A stretch of DNA of 24,012 nt, taken from assembly GCA_910588285.1 (NCBI GenBank), contig CAJUQB010000071.1, forward strand, positions 1 to 24,012. Reading direction: 5' to 3'. The notes beneath the pieces were generated by a model, which saw only the letters and a list, made by a program, of their open reading frames with translations, ran no database searches and was not told the DNA's origin. Below, one piece after another: positions 9,086 to 17,435 of the stretch. A program made the translations under genes and the position numbers. The DNA comes from an uncultured Lachnospiraceae bacterium. Lineage in GTDB: Bacteria; Bacillota; Clostridia; Lachnospirales; Lachnospiraceae. The stretch's first letter is position 1; each line of letters starts with the position of its first letter.

Positions 9086-9844
9086 ATGCAACTTACATTT
9101 CGAATAGATGATGTAACTCCTACAATGGAATGGGAGCGCTTTTACAAGACAATTGAAATGCTAGAGAGATTTAATGTCAGGCCTATTTTGGGTGTAATAC
9201 CATCATGCAAAGATGAAAAATTATTGAAGCATTCTGTTAATTCAGACTTCTGGAAAGAGATGAGGGATTTACAAACAAGAGGATGTATTATTGCGCTACA
9301 TGGATATGAGCATCAGTATGTGACCAATAAACCAGGTATTTTCCCGGTTAATAATTATTCGGAATTTGCAGGACTTTCCTATGAAGAGCAATATGAAAAA
9401 ATAAGGAAAGGAAAACAGATACTGGAAGATCACGGATTATTTACAGATATGTTTATGGCTCCGGCACATAGTTTTGATGAAAATACATGTAAGGCCCTTT
9501 TAGAAAACGGTATCCATTATATTACAGATGGATTCGGAAATGCCTGCTATAAGAGATATGGAATTATTTTCTTACCAGTTGCATTAACATGGCGGAGGGC
9601 ATTATGCCTTAACCATTGGGAAACCTGCACTGTCGTGTTACATACGAATACAATAGGTTCCAGTTTGGCAAAAAGATATGAACAGATATGCAACAAATAT
9701 CGGGATAAGCTTTTTAGCTGGGATTCAGTAAGGTTGTCTAAATTAGCATTCAGCAATTACAGTGAATTACAACAGCAGAAGGAGTTTATCGTATACAAGA
9801 TCTGGGAAAAAGTTAGTAAATTAAAAAACATCGTAAAAAAATAG
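9086..9844 (+). CDS. DUF2334-like polysaccharide deacetylase-fold protein
   Basis: 252-residue protein of the NodB-like carbohydrate esterase superfamily, nearest to DUF2334 by motif. The N-terminus reads TFRIDDVTPTMEWERF, with the Asp-Asp metal/catalytic motif; ALHGYEHQY supplies the two metal histidines (His-x3-His, around residues 73-77), and MAPAHSFDENT matches the third conserved motif. No signal peptide or membrane helix is seen, so it should act in the cytosol on a nucleotide-linked or lipid-linked sugar rather than on finished polymer. N-deacetylation of a HexNAc is the natural guess. The start is well supported by AGGTGG nine bases before ATG 9086. It opens the AT-rich modification island and is preceded by the largest gap of the operon (67 bases). 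Confidence 0.8.
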   Translation: MQLTFRIDDVTPTMEWERFYKTIEMLERFNVRPILGVIPSCKDEKLLKHSVNSDFWKEMRDLQTRGCIIALHGYEHQYVTNKPGIFPVNNYSEFAGLSYEEQYEKIRKGKQILEDHGLFTDMFMAPAHSFDENTCKALLENGIHYITDGFGNACYKRYGIIFLPVALTWRRALCLNHWETCTVVLHTNTIGSSLAKRYEQICNKYRDKLFSWDSVRLSKLAFSNYSELQQQKEFIVYKIWEKVSKLKNIVKK

Positions 9845-9882
9845 AAACTATATATTTGTGAAAGGAAACGGCTTTTTATTAT

Positions 9883-10530
9883 ATGAAAAACAGTTTGAAT
9901 GAACGTTTAAAGGCACACGGGAATTTAATCAAACAACAAAATTTATTTGTTTATATAAAAGGTGTATTTAGAAGATGGTATTACATACATTTGCAGAAGA
10001 AATTCAAATTTGACAATTGGCATGTAATCCCATATGAGCTTCGGCCATATGCATGGTATTTAGTACACTATATTAATAATCATATGAATATAAAAAGTGT
10101 TGCCGAAATTGGATGCGGTCTTGGAGATATTATCCGAAATATTAGTGCTAATTATAAAACAGGAGTTGATTTGTCACAGGAAGTCTTAAATTGCGCCTCT
10201 TTTCTAGATCATAAAAAATCTGGAAAGTGTAAATTTAAGAAAGGGGTGTTTGGAAAAGTAATTAATGGGATACCGGAAGAATTAGACTTGCTTATAACGG
10301 TAAATTTTATTCATAATATCCCAGAAGATACGTTAAAAATATCTTATGCAGATATACTTAAAAAAGTGAAAGTCCAGAATATTATTGTAGATGGAAAGAG
10401 TGGGAAAAATTATAAATACCATCATATGCATTGGAGCAGGATTGTACCCGGATATAATGTGACGGTTATATGGAATTCGGAAGATGTTACATTATATAGA
10501 TTAGAGAGAAAAAATAATGAATTAGATTGA
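9883..10530 (+). CDS. Class I SAM-dependent methyltransferase
   Basis: 215-residue Rossmann-fold methyltransferase. Motif I is VAEIGCGLGDI (about residues 73-83), the acidic post-I strand is TGVDLSQEVL, and motif IV region is ELDLLITVNFIHNIPEDTL. The N-terminal 60 residues are basic and aromatic and could bind a lipid-linked substrate. No membrane helices are present. The nearest Shine-Dalgarno-like AAAGGA is at 9861-9866, sixteen bases from ATG 9883, an unusually long spacing, yet no nearer start exists in frame. Very low GC. It lies between the DUF2334 and DUF362 genes; O- or N-methylation of a sugar of the repeat unit is likely, but the position cannot be inferred. Confidence 0.82.
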   Translation: MKNSLNERLKAHGNLIKQQNLFVYIKGVFRRWYYIHLQKKFKFDNWHVIPYELRPYAWYLVHYINNHMNIKSVAEIGCGLGDIIRNISANYKTGVDLSQEVLNCASFLDHKKSGKCKFKKGVFGKVINGIPEELDLLITVNFIHNIPEDTLKISYADILKKVKVQNIIVDGKSGKNYKYHHMHWSRIVPGYNVTVIWNSEDVTLYRLERKNNELD

Positions 10531-10552
10531 ATTTCATCTGGAGAAAGAAAAA

Positions 10553-11929
10553 ATGCAAAACTCAGATGTAGCAATAAGCTATAGCCCGATAATTTCATAT
10601 GATATAAGCCATATATTCCAGTTGGTATCAGAGGCATTCCATTTACTAGGGCTGGACAGAGAAAATTATGGGAAACCGGAGTGGAACCCACTTGGGGAAT
10701 ATATCCGTCCCGGAGATAACGTGTTAATAAAGCCAAATCTTGTCATGCACGATAACCCTTCGGGAGAAGGAATAGAATGTCTTTATACACAGCCATCCGT
10801 TGTGAATGCCATAATCAAATTTGTTCTTAAAGCTCAGAATGGAAACGGAAGCATCATTGTCGGTGATGCACCAATGCACGGATGCCATTTTGATGAACTT
10901 ATAAGTGAAAGTGACTATAAGGAGTTAATCGAGTATTATCAGAAAAAAGGAAAAAATATCATACTGCGCGATTTCAGAAATACGGTTTCAGAAATGGTGA
11001 AGGGTGTCGTAATAGAAAAAGAGTTACGGCAAAACGCCAGCGTTATCGTCGATCTGGGGGAACAGAGTTCTTTTGTTGGGCTTACTGCGGAACGGATGCA
11101 GAATATGCGTGTGACAAATTATGACCCAACGGTTTTGCAGGAACATCATTCTGTCACAAAACACGAATATTTGATAGCAAAAGAAATTCTGGATGCGGAT
11201 GTGGTTATCAATATGCCCAAGCCCAAGACACACCGCAAAGCTGGTATAACAGGTGCCTTAAAGAATCTGGTAGGAATCAATAGCAGCAAGGAGTACCTGC
11301 CACACCATACAAGGCAGAGCAAAAATATTCATGGAGATGCGTTTCAGCATAAAGATTTTTTCTTAAGGCTTGCAGACCATTATGCAGATAAAAAATGCAG
11401 CGCTGAAAAACTACACCATTATAAGGTCGCGTGGGTTTACCGATATGCTAGTGGATTCTGCCGACATATCGGGCAGAAAAAATCCAATGAAAAATTTAGT
11501 GAAGGGAGTTGGTATGGGAATGACACTATCTGGCGGACAATTCTTGATTTGAATAAAATCCTACAGTATGCGGATCGGGAAGGGAAAATCTGTAAAGAAC
11601 GGCAGAGACGCATTTTAAATATCGGTGATATGGTCATTTCAGGGGAAAAAGACGGGCCGGTAAGACCCTCACGCAAAGATGTGGGAATTATTCTTGTTGG
11701 AGAAGACCCATGCAGTTTTGATGAAGTGGTAACAGCATTGATGGGGTTTGATGGGAAAAAAATTCCCACGATCCGGCATATGCGTCTTGCAGAACCAGAA
11801 ATATATTTTTGTAAAGATTATAAAATCGTATCCAATAATGACACATGGAACAAAAAGAATATTTCTGAAATATATGAATATGGCAGCATGAATTTTGCCC
11901 CAAACCCAGGATGGGAAGAGGTGCTTTAG
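10553..11929 (+). CDS. DUF362 family protein
   Basis: 458-residue protein with the DUF362 core: VLIKPNLVMHDNP (about residues 62-74), IVGDAPMHGCHFDEL, DADVVINMPKPKTHRKAG and GALKNLVGINSSKEYLPHH, then GEKDGPVRPSRKDVGIILVG and DEVVTALMGFDGKKIPTI. The family's biochemical role is not established. Some members carry ferredoxin-type clusters; here the seven or so cysteines are scattered and no Cx2Cx2Cx3C pattern is seen, so this is the cluster-free form. No signal peptide or membrane helices. A good ribosome site (GGAGAAAG, 10540-10547) precedes ATG 10553. Its stop abuts the ATP-grasp gene start with no gap, implying coupled synthesis. Role in the polysaccharide locus unknown; a modification of a sugar residue is inferred from context only. 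Confidence 0.85.
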   Translation: MQNSDVAISYSPIISYDISHIFQLVSEAFHLLGLDRENYGKPEWNPLGEYIRPGDNVLIKPNLVMHDNPSGEGIECLYTQPSVVNAIIKFVLKAQNGNGSIIVGDAPMHGCHFDELISESDYKELIEYYQKKGKNIILRDFRNTVSEMVKGVVIEKELRQNASVIVDLGEQSSFVGLTAERMQNMRVTNYDPTVLQEHHSVTKHEYLIAKEILDADVVINMPKPKTHRKAGITGALKNLVGINSSKEYLPHHTRQSKNIHGDAFQHKDFFLRLADHYADKKCSAEKLHHYKVAWVYRYASGFCRHIGQKKSNEKFSEGSWYGNDTIWRTILDLNKILQYADREGKICKERQRRILNIGDMVISGEKDGPVRPSRKDVGIILVGEDPCSFDEVVTALMGFDGKKIPTIRHMRLAEPEIYFCKDYKIVSNNDTWNKKNISEIYEYGSMNFAPNPGWEEVL

Positions 11930-12850
11930 ATGATTAATAGAATCTTGCAAATGGCGGGAAGATTCCTTACAAATCCGGAAATACGGTTTGGTTACCTGAC
12001 AAAACTTGGCCTATTTGATAAGTGGTCGGATGAGAAATTTATAAAAAAGAAATATTATATTGTTACTGGAGAAAAGCTGGATTTAGACAATCCACAGTCT
12101 TTTAATGAAAAGATAGAATGGCTAAAAATACATGACAGGCAACCTGTATATACTACCATGGTGGATAAATATGCGGCAAAAGCGTGGGTAACAGACAAAA
12201 TAGGGAGTGAATATATTATTCCGACACTAGGGGTGTGGGATCGATTTAGCGATATTAATTTTGATAGCCTTCCGGAGCAATTTGTGTTGAAATGTACCCA
12301 TGATTCAGGCGGTGTATCTATTGTAACAAATAAGGCAGAGATGAATAAAAAAGCCATAAGGAAGAAGCTTGAACAAAGTTTGAAACGGGATTACTTTTAT
12401 CTGGATCGGGAATGGCCCTATAAAAATGTTCCGCCGCGTATCATTGCAGAGCCATATATGGTGGATGAGTCAGGGGTGGAATTAAAGGATTATAAAATAT
12501 TTTGTTTTTATGGAATACCAAAATTGATACAGGTTGATTTTGGCAGGCATGATGTACATAAGCGGAATTTGTATACAACAGGTTGGGATTATATTGAAGC
12601 ATCCATAAAATATCCAAATGATCCTACGATACAGATACCACGTCCCCCAAGGCTTGAAAAAATGCTGGAAATAGCAGGCTGCTTATCTGATGGAATACCT
12701 CATGTCAGAGTGGACTTATACTCTATCAATGAGAAAATATACTTTGGAGAATTGACACTGCATCATGGCGGTGGAATGGAGAAATTTACGCCCAGAGACT
12801 TAGGTTTGAAGATGGGGGAATGGCTGGTCCTGCCCCCCCTAAAAATATAG
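11930..12850 (+). CDS. TupA-like ATP-grasp enzyme
   Basis: 306-residue member of the ATPgrasp_TupA family, named for TupA of teichuronopeptide synthesis in alkaliphilic Bacillus. Visible signatures are NPQSFNEKIEWLKIHDR and DKYAAKAWV in the N-terminal part, EQFVLKCTHDSGGVSIV (nucleotide-binding lysine and glycine-rich loop), RIIAEPYMVD, ELKDYKIFCFYG, and the metal-binding end HVRVDLYS...YFGELTLHHGGGMEKFTP. ATP-grasp enzymes activate a carboxylate as acyl phosphate and join it to an amine or thiol. Here the carboxyl could be the GalNAcA uronate, with an amino acid or other amine added, or an amino acid could be joined to a sugar amine. The start ATG follows the DUF362 stop directly, with GAAGAGGTG six bases upstream. 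Relatives are frequent in capsule loci, often annotated loosely as glycosyltransferases. Confidence 0.85.
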   Translation: MINRILQMAGRFLTNPEIRFGYLTKLGLFDKWSDEKFIKKKYYIVTGEKLDLDNPQSFNEKIEWLKIHDRQPVYTTMVDKYAAKAWVTDKIGSEYIIPTLGVWDRFSDINFDSLPEQFVLKCTHDSGGVSIVTNKAEMNKKAIRKKLEQSLKRDYFYLDREWPYKNVPPRIIAEPYMVDESGVELKDYKIFCFYGIPKLIQVDFGRHDVHKRNLYTTGWDYIEASIKYPNDPTIQIPRPPRLEKMLEIAGCLSDGIPHVRVDLYSINEKIYFGELTLHHGGGMEKFTPRDLGLKMGEWLVLPPLKI

Positions 12851-12869
12851 AATCATAGAGGAATACATA

Positions 12870-13610
12870 ATGAACAAAGCTTTAAGAAAAATAAGACATG
12901 ATTTATATATAAAATTATACGGAGATTCGTTAAGCGATAGGCGGGCAAAATGGACGGAACAAGCAATCCGTAAAATTCCGAAGGGAAGACGGATTCTGGA
13001 CGCCGGGGCCGGAGAATGTAAAAATCGGAAGTATTGCGGACATTTAACATATGTATCACAGGATTTTTGTGAATATTCAGCTCAGGACAAGGCGATGCAT
13101 TGCTCTAGTGATGCGGATGAATGGGATTATTCGAAGATTGATATTGTTAGTGATATAACAGAGATACCCGTAGAGGATTCTTCTTTCGATGCCATAATTT
13201 GTACGGAGGTTTTCGAACATATCGTGAATCCAGAGTTAGCAATAAAAGAATTTTCAAGGATAATAAACAGGGGGGGAGTATTGATCACCACGGCTCCTGG
13301 AATGTGCGGGAACCATATGGCTCCATATATTTTTTGGCATGGAATCTCGGAATACTGGTATAAGGAGATTTACAAAAAGTATGGATTCGAAATAAAAGAA
13401 ATGAAAAGATGTGGCAATTACTTTGACTATATGACAGAACAAATAATTCAGTCAAGATATCAAGCCCAGTTTTATGGCCAAAGAATGAATCTGTTAGATA
13501 GCCTTATTCTATTTTGTGCGTCTTTGGTCATGAAAAAATATTCTAAAAAAACGCATAGTTCGGATTTGTATGTGACAGATGATATCATGGTAGTTGCTGT
13601 TAAAGAATAG
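12870..13610 (+). CDS. Class I SAM-dependent methyltransferase (Methyltransf_11 type)
   Basis: 246-residue methyltransferase. Motif I is RRILDAGAGECKN (about residues 34-46); SSFDAIICTEVFEHI is the typical Methyltransf_11 motif IV/V, followed by FSRIINRGGVLITTAPG. The segment APYIFWHGISEYWYKEIYKK resembles that of capsule-associated methyltransferases acting on sugars. No membrane helix. AGAGGAA precedes ATG 12870. It shares no obvious close similarity with the other two methyltransferases of the locus outside the SAM motifs, so the three probably have separate targets. Lies 19 bases after the ATP-grasp gene and closes the modification island before the flippase. Confidence 0.87.
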   Translation: MNKALRKIRHDLYIKLYGDSLSDRRAKWTEQAIRKIPKGRRILDAGAGECKNRKYCGHLTYVSQDFCEYSAQDKAMHCSSDADEWDYSKIDIVSDITEIPVEDSSFDAIICTEVFEHIVNPELAIKEFSRIINRGGVLITTAPGMCGNHMAPYIFWHGISEYWYKEIYKKYGFEIKEMKRCGNYFDYMTEQIIQSRYQAQFYGQRMNLLDSLILFCASLVMKKYSKKTHSSDLYVTDDIMVVAVKE

Positions 13611-13658
13611 TGTTATCTCGTATGAGAAACTAATTATTGCCAAAAGGAATAACTGATC

Positions 13659-15149
13659 ATGGGAAAAACACATCAAGTATATTTAAATACAGTATCTTCA
13701 GTGATTTTTCAGGTGGTTTCAGTGATAGGTAACTTTATTATCCCTAAATTGATTTTGGAAGCGTATGGCTCAGCTACAAACGGCCTGATATCCTCAATCA
13801 CACAGAGTCTGTCATTTTATACCATAGCTGATATGGGAGTGGGCGCAGTGGTGCTTGCTTCATTATATAAGCCTTTAGGTACTGGAGATTCGCGACAAGT
13901 AAATAAAATACTTCGGGCGGGTCAGAAGTTTTTCAATATAATAACTGCTGGACTTGCCTTATATGTAAGTATATTGGCTTGGATTTATACAAGACAGTTT
14001 CAAGAATTTGGGGTTATTTATATTACTACATTGTTTTTTTCAATGGTATTACCTATTATTTTAGATTTTTTAGGAGGACGCATTAACTTAATTTTACTGC
14101 AGGCAGATCAGAAAATGTATATTGCCATGTCAGTAAATATCCTGATTTACATAATAAATATAATAGTTAGTATTGTGCTCCTGAATAAAGGTATATCTAT
14201 CCTATCCTATAAATGGATTAGTACATTGATTTTAATATGTTACCCCATTGCTTTAAAAATATATACCCGAAAACACTATTATTTAGAATATATATCTTAT
14301 GATGAGGATCCCCTAAAGCAGAAATGGAATGGTTTATCCCATCATATAGCATCTGTTGTTTTTGGCAATACGGATACAATGGTATTAACATGGGGCTCAA
14401 CATTAGAAAATGTATCTGTATATGCCATTTATAGTGGAGTTATCAGGAATGTGTCTTATCTGTTATCCGCTATCGCATACAGCATACAGCCTTATTTTGG
14501 AGCATTATATGCAAATAGCCAAACTCAAAGGCTTAGGGAAACGTTTCGCGTGTTTGAAATATATATACATATAGGTATTACAATATTGTATGGATGTACT
14601 TCGATTTTAATTGTGCCTTTTGTAAATGTATATACGAGAAATATCCATGATTTTGATTATAGCGCCCCAATATTTGCATTTCTTTTATCCATTGCCTATA
14701 TGGTATATTGCTACAGGAATATTTATCATATGGTAGTATTAGCGGCTGGACATTTTAAAGAGACACAAAGGAGCTTATGGACAGAGACCATTATGAATAT
14801 TACACTTTCTGTTCTGTTGGTTGGCAAACTGGGGCTTTCAGGAGTTGCGATCGGCACGTTGGTGGCAATGATATATCAAGCGGTCTATATGTCATCATAT
14901 TCAGCAAAGCATATATTAGAAAGATCCTATATTACCTTTTGGGGGCATATTGGCATTGATGCCATCTGTGTTTGGGGTACTTTTATGATATGTAGTAATT
15001 TTAAAATGTATTCTGTTTCCTACGGCGGCTGGTTTGTATTGGCAGTAAAAACACTTAGTGTTTGTTGCATGGTCACAATTTTGGTAAATACAATATTTTT
15101 TGGGAAAATATTGCTGAAATCATGTCCTATTTTGCATCTGCGGAAGTAG
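13659..15149 (+). CDS. wzx: Wzx-type oligosaccharide flippase
   Basis: 496-residue polytopic membrane protein with about 12-14 hydrophobic segments spread along the whole length, the layout of the MOP/PST exporter superfamily. It begins with the typical QVYLNTVSSVIFQVVSVIGN first helix followed by IPKLILEAYGSATNGLISS, matching the helix 1-2 region of Firmicute polysaccharide flippases, and later has QSLSFYTIADMGVGAVVLAS. It should flip the undecaprenyl-diphosphate repeat unit across the membrane. It stands after the last cytosolic modification enzyme and before the membrane-bound transferases, so gene order mirrors the pathway. AAGGAAT lies about twelve bases before ATG 13659. Confidence 0.9.
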   Translation: MGKTHQVYLNTVSSVIFQVVSVIGNFIIPKLILEAYGSATNGLISSITQSLSFYTIADMGVGAVVLASLYKPLGTGDSRQVNKILRAGQKFFNIITAGLALYVSILAWIYTRQFQEFGVIYITTLFFSMVLPIILDFLGGRINLILLQADQKMYIAMSVNILIYIINIIVSIVLLNKGISILSYKWISTLILICYPIALKIYTRKHYYLEYISYDEDPLKQKWNGLSHHIASVVFGNTDTMVLTWGSTLENVSVYAIYSGVIRNVSYLLSAIAYSIQPYFGALYANSQTQRLRETFRVFEIYIHIGITILYGCTSILIVPFVNVYTRNIHDFDYSAPIFAFLLSIAYMVYCYRNIYHMVVLAAGHFKETQRSLWTETIMNITLSVLLVGKLGLSGVAIGTLVAMIYQAVYMSSYSAKHILERSYITFWGHIGIDAICVWGTFMICSNFKMYSVSYGGWFVLAVKTLSVCCMVTILVNTIFFGKILLKSCPILHLRK

Positions 15150-15201
15150 AGGCAATCGTTGAAAATGTATTAAAAAACACAACTTCTTCGGGAGGAAGAT
15201 C

Positions 15202-16338
15202 ATGAAATCAAATACAAAGGATATCTGGATTTATATAGGAATTTTCGCAGGAGCTGCATTCATAAGTATTGTATATGGTTACCTGATGCATACCTTTGGA
15301 ACATTTGGCGGGGATTCCAAGTATTATGTCGGTCAGGCACAAAGGATATTGTCGGATGGCTTGGGATTCTATATGGATCATATCTCTACCCCCTATTATT
15401 GGGGCTACCCAACCTTCCTGGCCCTTTGCATCGCGGTCGTGGGTGAAAATTGGATGGCAGTTGCATTCGTCCAGGTTTTTTTGTCTGCGCTCAGCATGAT
15501 ATTTCTATACCATATTGTTTATGAAATCATAGATAATTTTGCCCTTTCCATATTGCTAACGCTATTTTATAAGCTGATCTTAGATACCTCTATGTGGGAC
15601 GGAAGAATTTTGTCTGACAGCCTGGGCATGACATTAGAATGTATGACGCTCTACTTCTTCTATATGGCAATGCAGAACCGAAAGAAAAAGGATTATATAT
15701 GGTTTAGCGTTTTTGCACTTTTATTTTTTACGACAAGGACAAATTCCATTTCCCTCATCATAATCCTTGTAATAGCGGCTCTTGTAAAGATTCCTGGAAA
15801 GGCAAAATGGATTGTGTGCGGAGCAGCCGCAGTTATTATCCTTGCGGGACTAATTGTGGCTGGAGGGAATGGATATTACGGGGTTGGAACCCAGATGGGA
15901 AAATTTGTGAATTATTTCCGCCAGGGCGAAATTGTACATGGAAGGCCAGAATATGATTACCTCATACCAGAAGGACATATAGGAACTCCATTATTTATAT
16001 TAGACATTCTATTGATGGTATTATTAAAAGCAAAATATTATTGGAGCATATATTTTAATGGATATTCTACTGTCCATATTGCCCTGTGTATTGTTACAAT
16101 TCTTCCAATCTTTTTACTGACATTATTTTCTGCTGTTTGCATCATAAGGGACAAGCAGAAACAATTATATCCGTTTGTGGTTGGGATTGTCAGCTATAGC
16201 TTTTTCCAGATATGTACGGAAGTAGATTTTGACCAGCGCTACCGGGCGCCAATATTCCTGCTATGTATTATCTGCTCCGCATATGGGACGAAAAAGATCT
16301 ATTTGTGGATGCGGCAAAGGATTCAAAGAAAAGGATGA
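15202..16338 (+). CDS. GT-C-like polytopic membrane glycosyltransferase
   Basis: 378-residue protein with about 8-10 hydrophobic helices. After the first helix the outward loop carries GTFGGDSKYYVGQAQRIL with Asp38, and later DHISTPYYWGYPTFLAL; an acidic residue in the first long loop is the usual hallmark of GT-C transferases, which use a polyprenyl-phosphate sugar on the outer membrane face. Shorter than ArnT/PMT enzymes and lacking their C-terminal domain. GGAGG six bases before ATG 15202 is a strong site. Its TGA overlaps the ATG of the GT2-GtrA gene (ATGA, 16335-16338), so donor synthesis and transfer are coupled. I infer that it attaches the sugar made available by the downstream fusion. 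A Wzy role is less likely but possible. Confidence 0.72.
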   Translation: MKSNTKDIWIYIGIFAGAAFISIVYGYLMHTFGTFGGDSKYYVGQAQRILSDGLGFYMDHISTPYYWGYPTFLALCIAVVGENWMAVAFVQVFLSALSMIFLYHIVYEIIDNFALSILLTLFYKLILDTSMWDGRILSDSLGMTLECMTLYFFYMAMQNRKKKDYIWFSVFALLFFTTRTNSISLIIILVIAALVKIPGKAKWIVCGAAAVIILAGLIVAGGNGYYGVGTQMGKFVNYFRQGEIVHGRPEYDYLIPEGHIGTPLFILDILLMVLLKAKYYWSIYFNGYSTVHIALCIVTILPIFLLTLFSAVCIIRDKQKQLYPFVVGIVSYSFFQICTEVDFDQRYRAPIFLLCIICSAYGTKKIYLWMRQRIQRKG

Positions 16339-17411
16339 GCAATGTGCAAAAATATGAAACAGATAATATCATAATTGTGATTCCGGCTTATAATCCGTCG
16401 GCTGTCCTGTTAGAACTAATTGCCGGATTACAGGAAATAGGAATTCAGAATATCGTATGCGTAAATGATGGAAGCACATCGTCTGGAACGGTTTTTGAGA
16501 AAATAGAAAGCGATTTTAATACCGGTGGGGGATACTTACTAAAGCATGCTGTTAATTTTGGAAGAGGAATTGCATTAAAAACAGCGTTTAATTATATCCT
16601 CAATTATCTACCAGGTAAATCCATTGTGATCACAATGGATGCGGATGGGCAGCATACAGTGGCAGCAGTTGAGAAGATAATACAATCCTATGCCGGAGAA
16701 AGGGAGATTATATTAGGCGCAAGAGCCATGAGTTCTTCAAAGGTAAAAATCCCCCTGAGAAGCAGATTCGGTAATGCAGTGACAAAATGGGTCTTCCGTT
16801 ACCTATGCAATATTCACATTCAAGATACACAGACAGGCCTCCGTCTTTATCCGGCAGAAATCCTGCCGGAAATGCTGATGGTAAAAGGGAGCCGATACGA
16901 ATATGAAACAAATTGCCTTTTATATTGTAAGGATAATAATATTGGACTTAAGGAAGTAGAAATCGAGACAATATATGAAGAAGGAAATGCCTCATCCCAT
17001 TTTAACCCCTTGAAGGACTCGCTAAAAATATATTCCGTTATTATAAAATATATGTGTTCCTCTTTCCTCTCGGTAGCGATTGATTATATTATATTTTTCA
17101 GCATATCGAAATATGTTGCGAATATTTTCCTGATGACATATCTAGGCAGATTCTGCTCCGCTGTTGTCAATTTTATGGTTAATAGGAAAGTTGTTTTTAA
17201 AAATAAAGGGAATTTTGCTTTACAGGCGTTGAAATATATTGTTTTACTACTGGTATCTGGTACAATTTCCGCAGTGCTGGTTCAATGCGGTGCTACACTA
17301 TTGGGAAAAAGCTATTTGGTATTTATAAAAATTGTGGTTGAACTGGTTTTGTTTTTCTTTAATTTTTATATTCAGAAAAATTTTGTTTTTGTTAAGAAAA
17401 GATCATACTAA
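16335..17411 (+). CDS. GT2 glycosyltransferase fused to GtrA-like membrane domain
   Basis: 358-residue two-domain protein. The N-terminal GT-A domain (about 1-225) has IIIVIPAYNPS, VCVNDGSTSS and the DxD-type TMDADGQH, followed by LRLYPAEILPEM, typical of polyprenyl-phosphate sugar synthases such as GtrB/DPMS. The C-terminal part (about 245-355) has four hydrophobic helices, ending FNFYIQKNFVFVKK with the NRKVVFK turn of GtrA-like proteins. In phage glucosylation systems GtrB makes undecaprenyl-phosphate-glucose and GtrA is thought to flip it; here both functions share a chain. The longer frame opens at 16263, but ATG 16335 with AAAGAAAAGG upstream and the start/stop overlap with the GT-C gene is the credible start. 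The sugar is unknown. Confidence 0.88.
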   Translation: MSNVQKYETDNIIIVIPAYNPSAVLLELIAGLQEIGIQNIVCVNDGSTSSGTVFEKIESDFNTGGGYLLKHAVNFGRGIALKTAFNYILNYLPGKSIVITMDADGQHTVAAVEKIIQSYAGEREIILGARAMSSSKVKIPLRSRFGNAVTKWVFRYLCNIHIQDTQTGLRLYPAEILPEMLMVKGSRYEYETNCLLYCKDNNIGLKEVEIETIYEEGNASSHFNPLKDSLKIYSVIIKYMCSSFLSVAIDYIIFFSISKYVANIFLMTYLGRFCSAVVNFMVNRKVVFKNKGNFALQALKYIVLLLVSGTISAVLVQCGATLLGKSYLVFIKIVVELVLFFFNFYIQKNFVFVKKRSY

Positions 17412-17435
17412 AATAATTTAGGATGGCATGGGCGA

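Noticed and set aside
16263..16334. N-terminal extension of the GT2-GtrA frame upstream of 16335.
   Set aside because: It overlaps 72 bases of the GT-C gene, lacks a ribosome site, and the GT2 domain is complete from ATG 16335.
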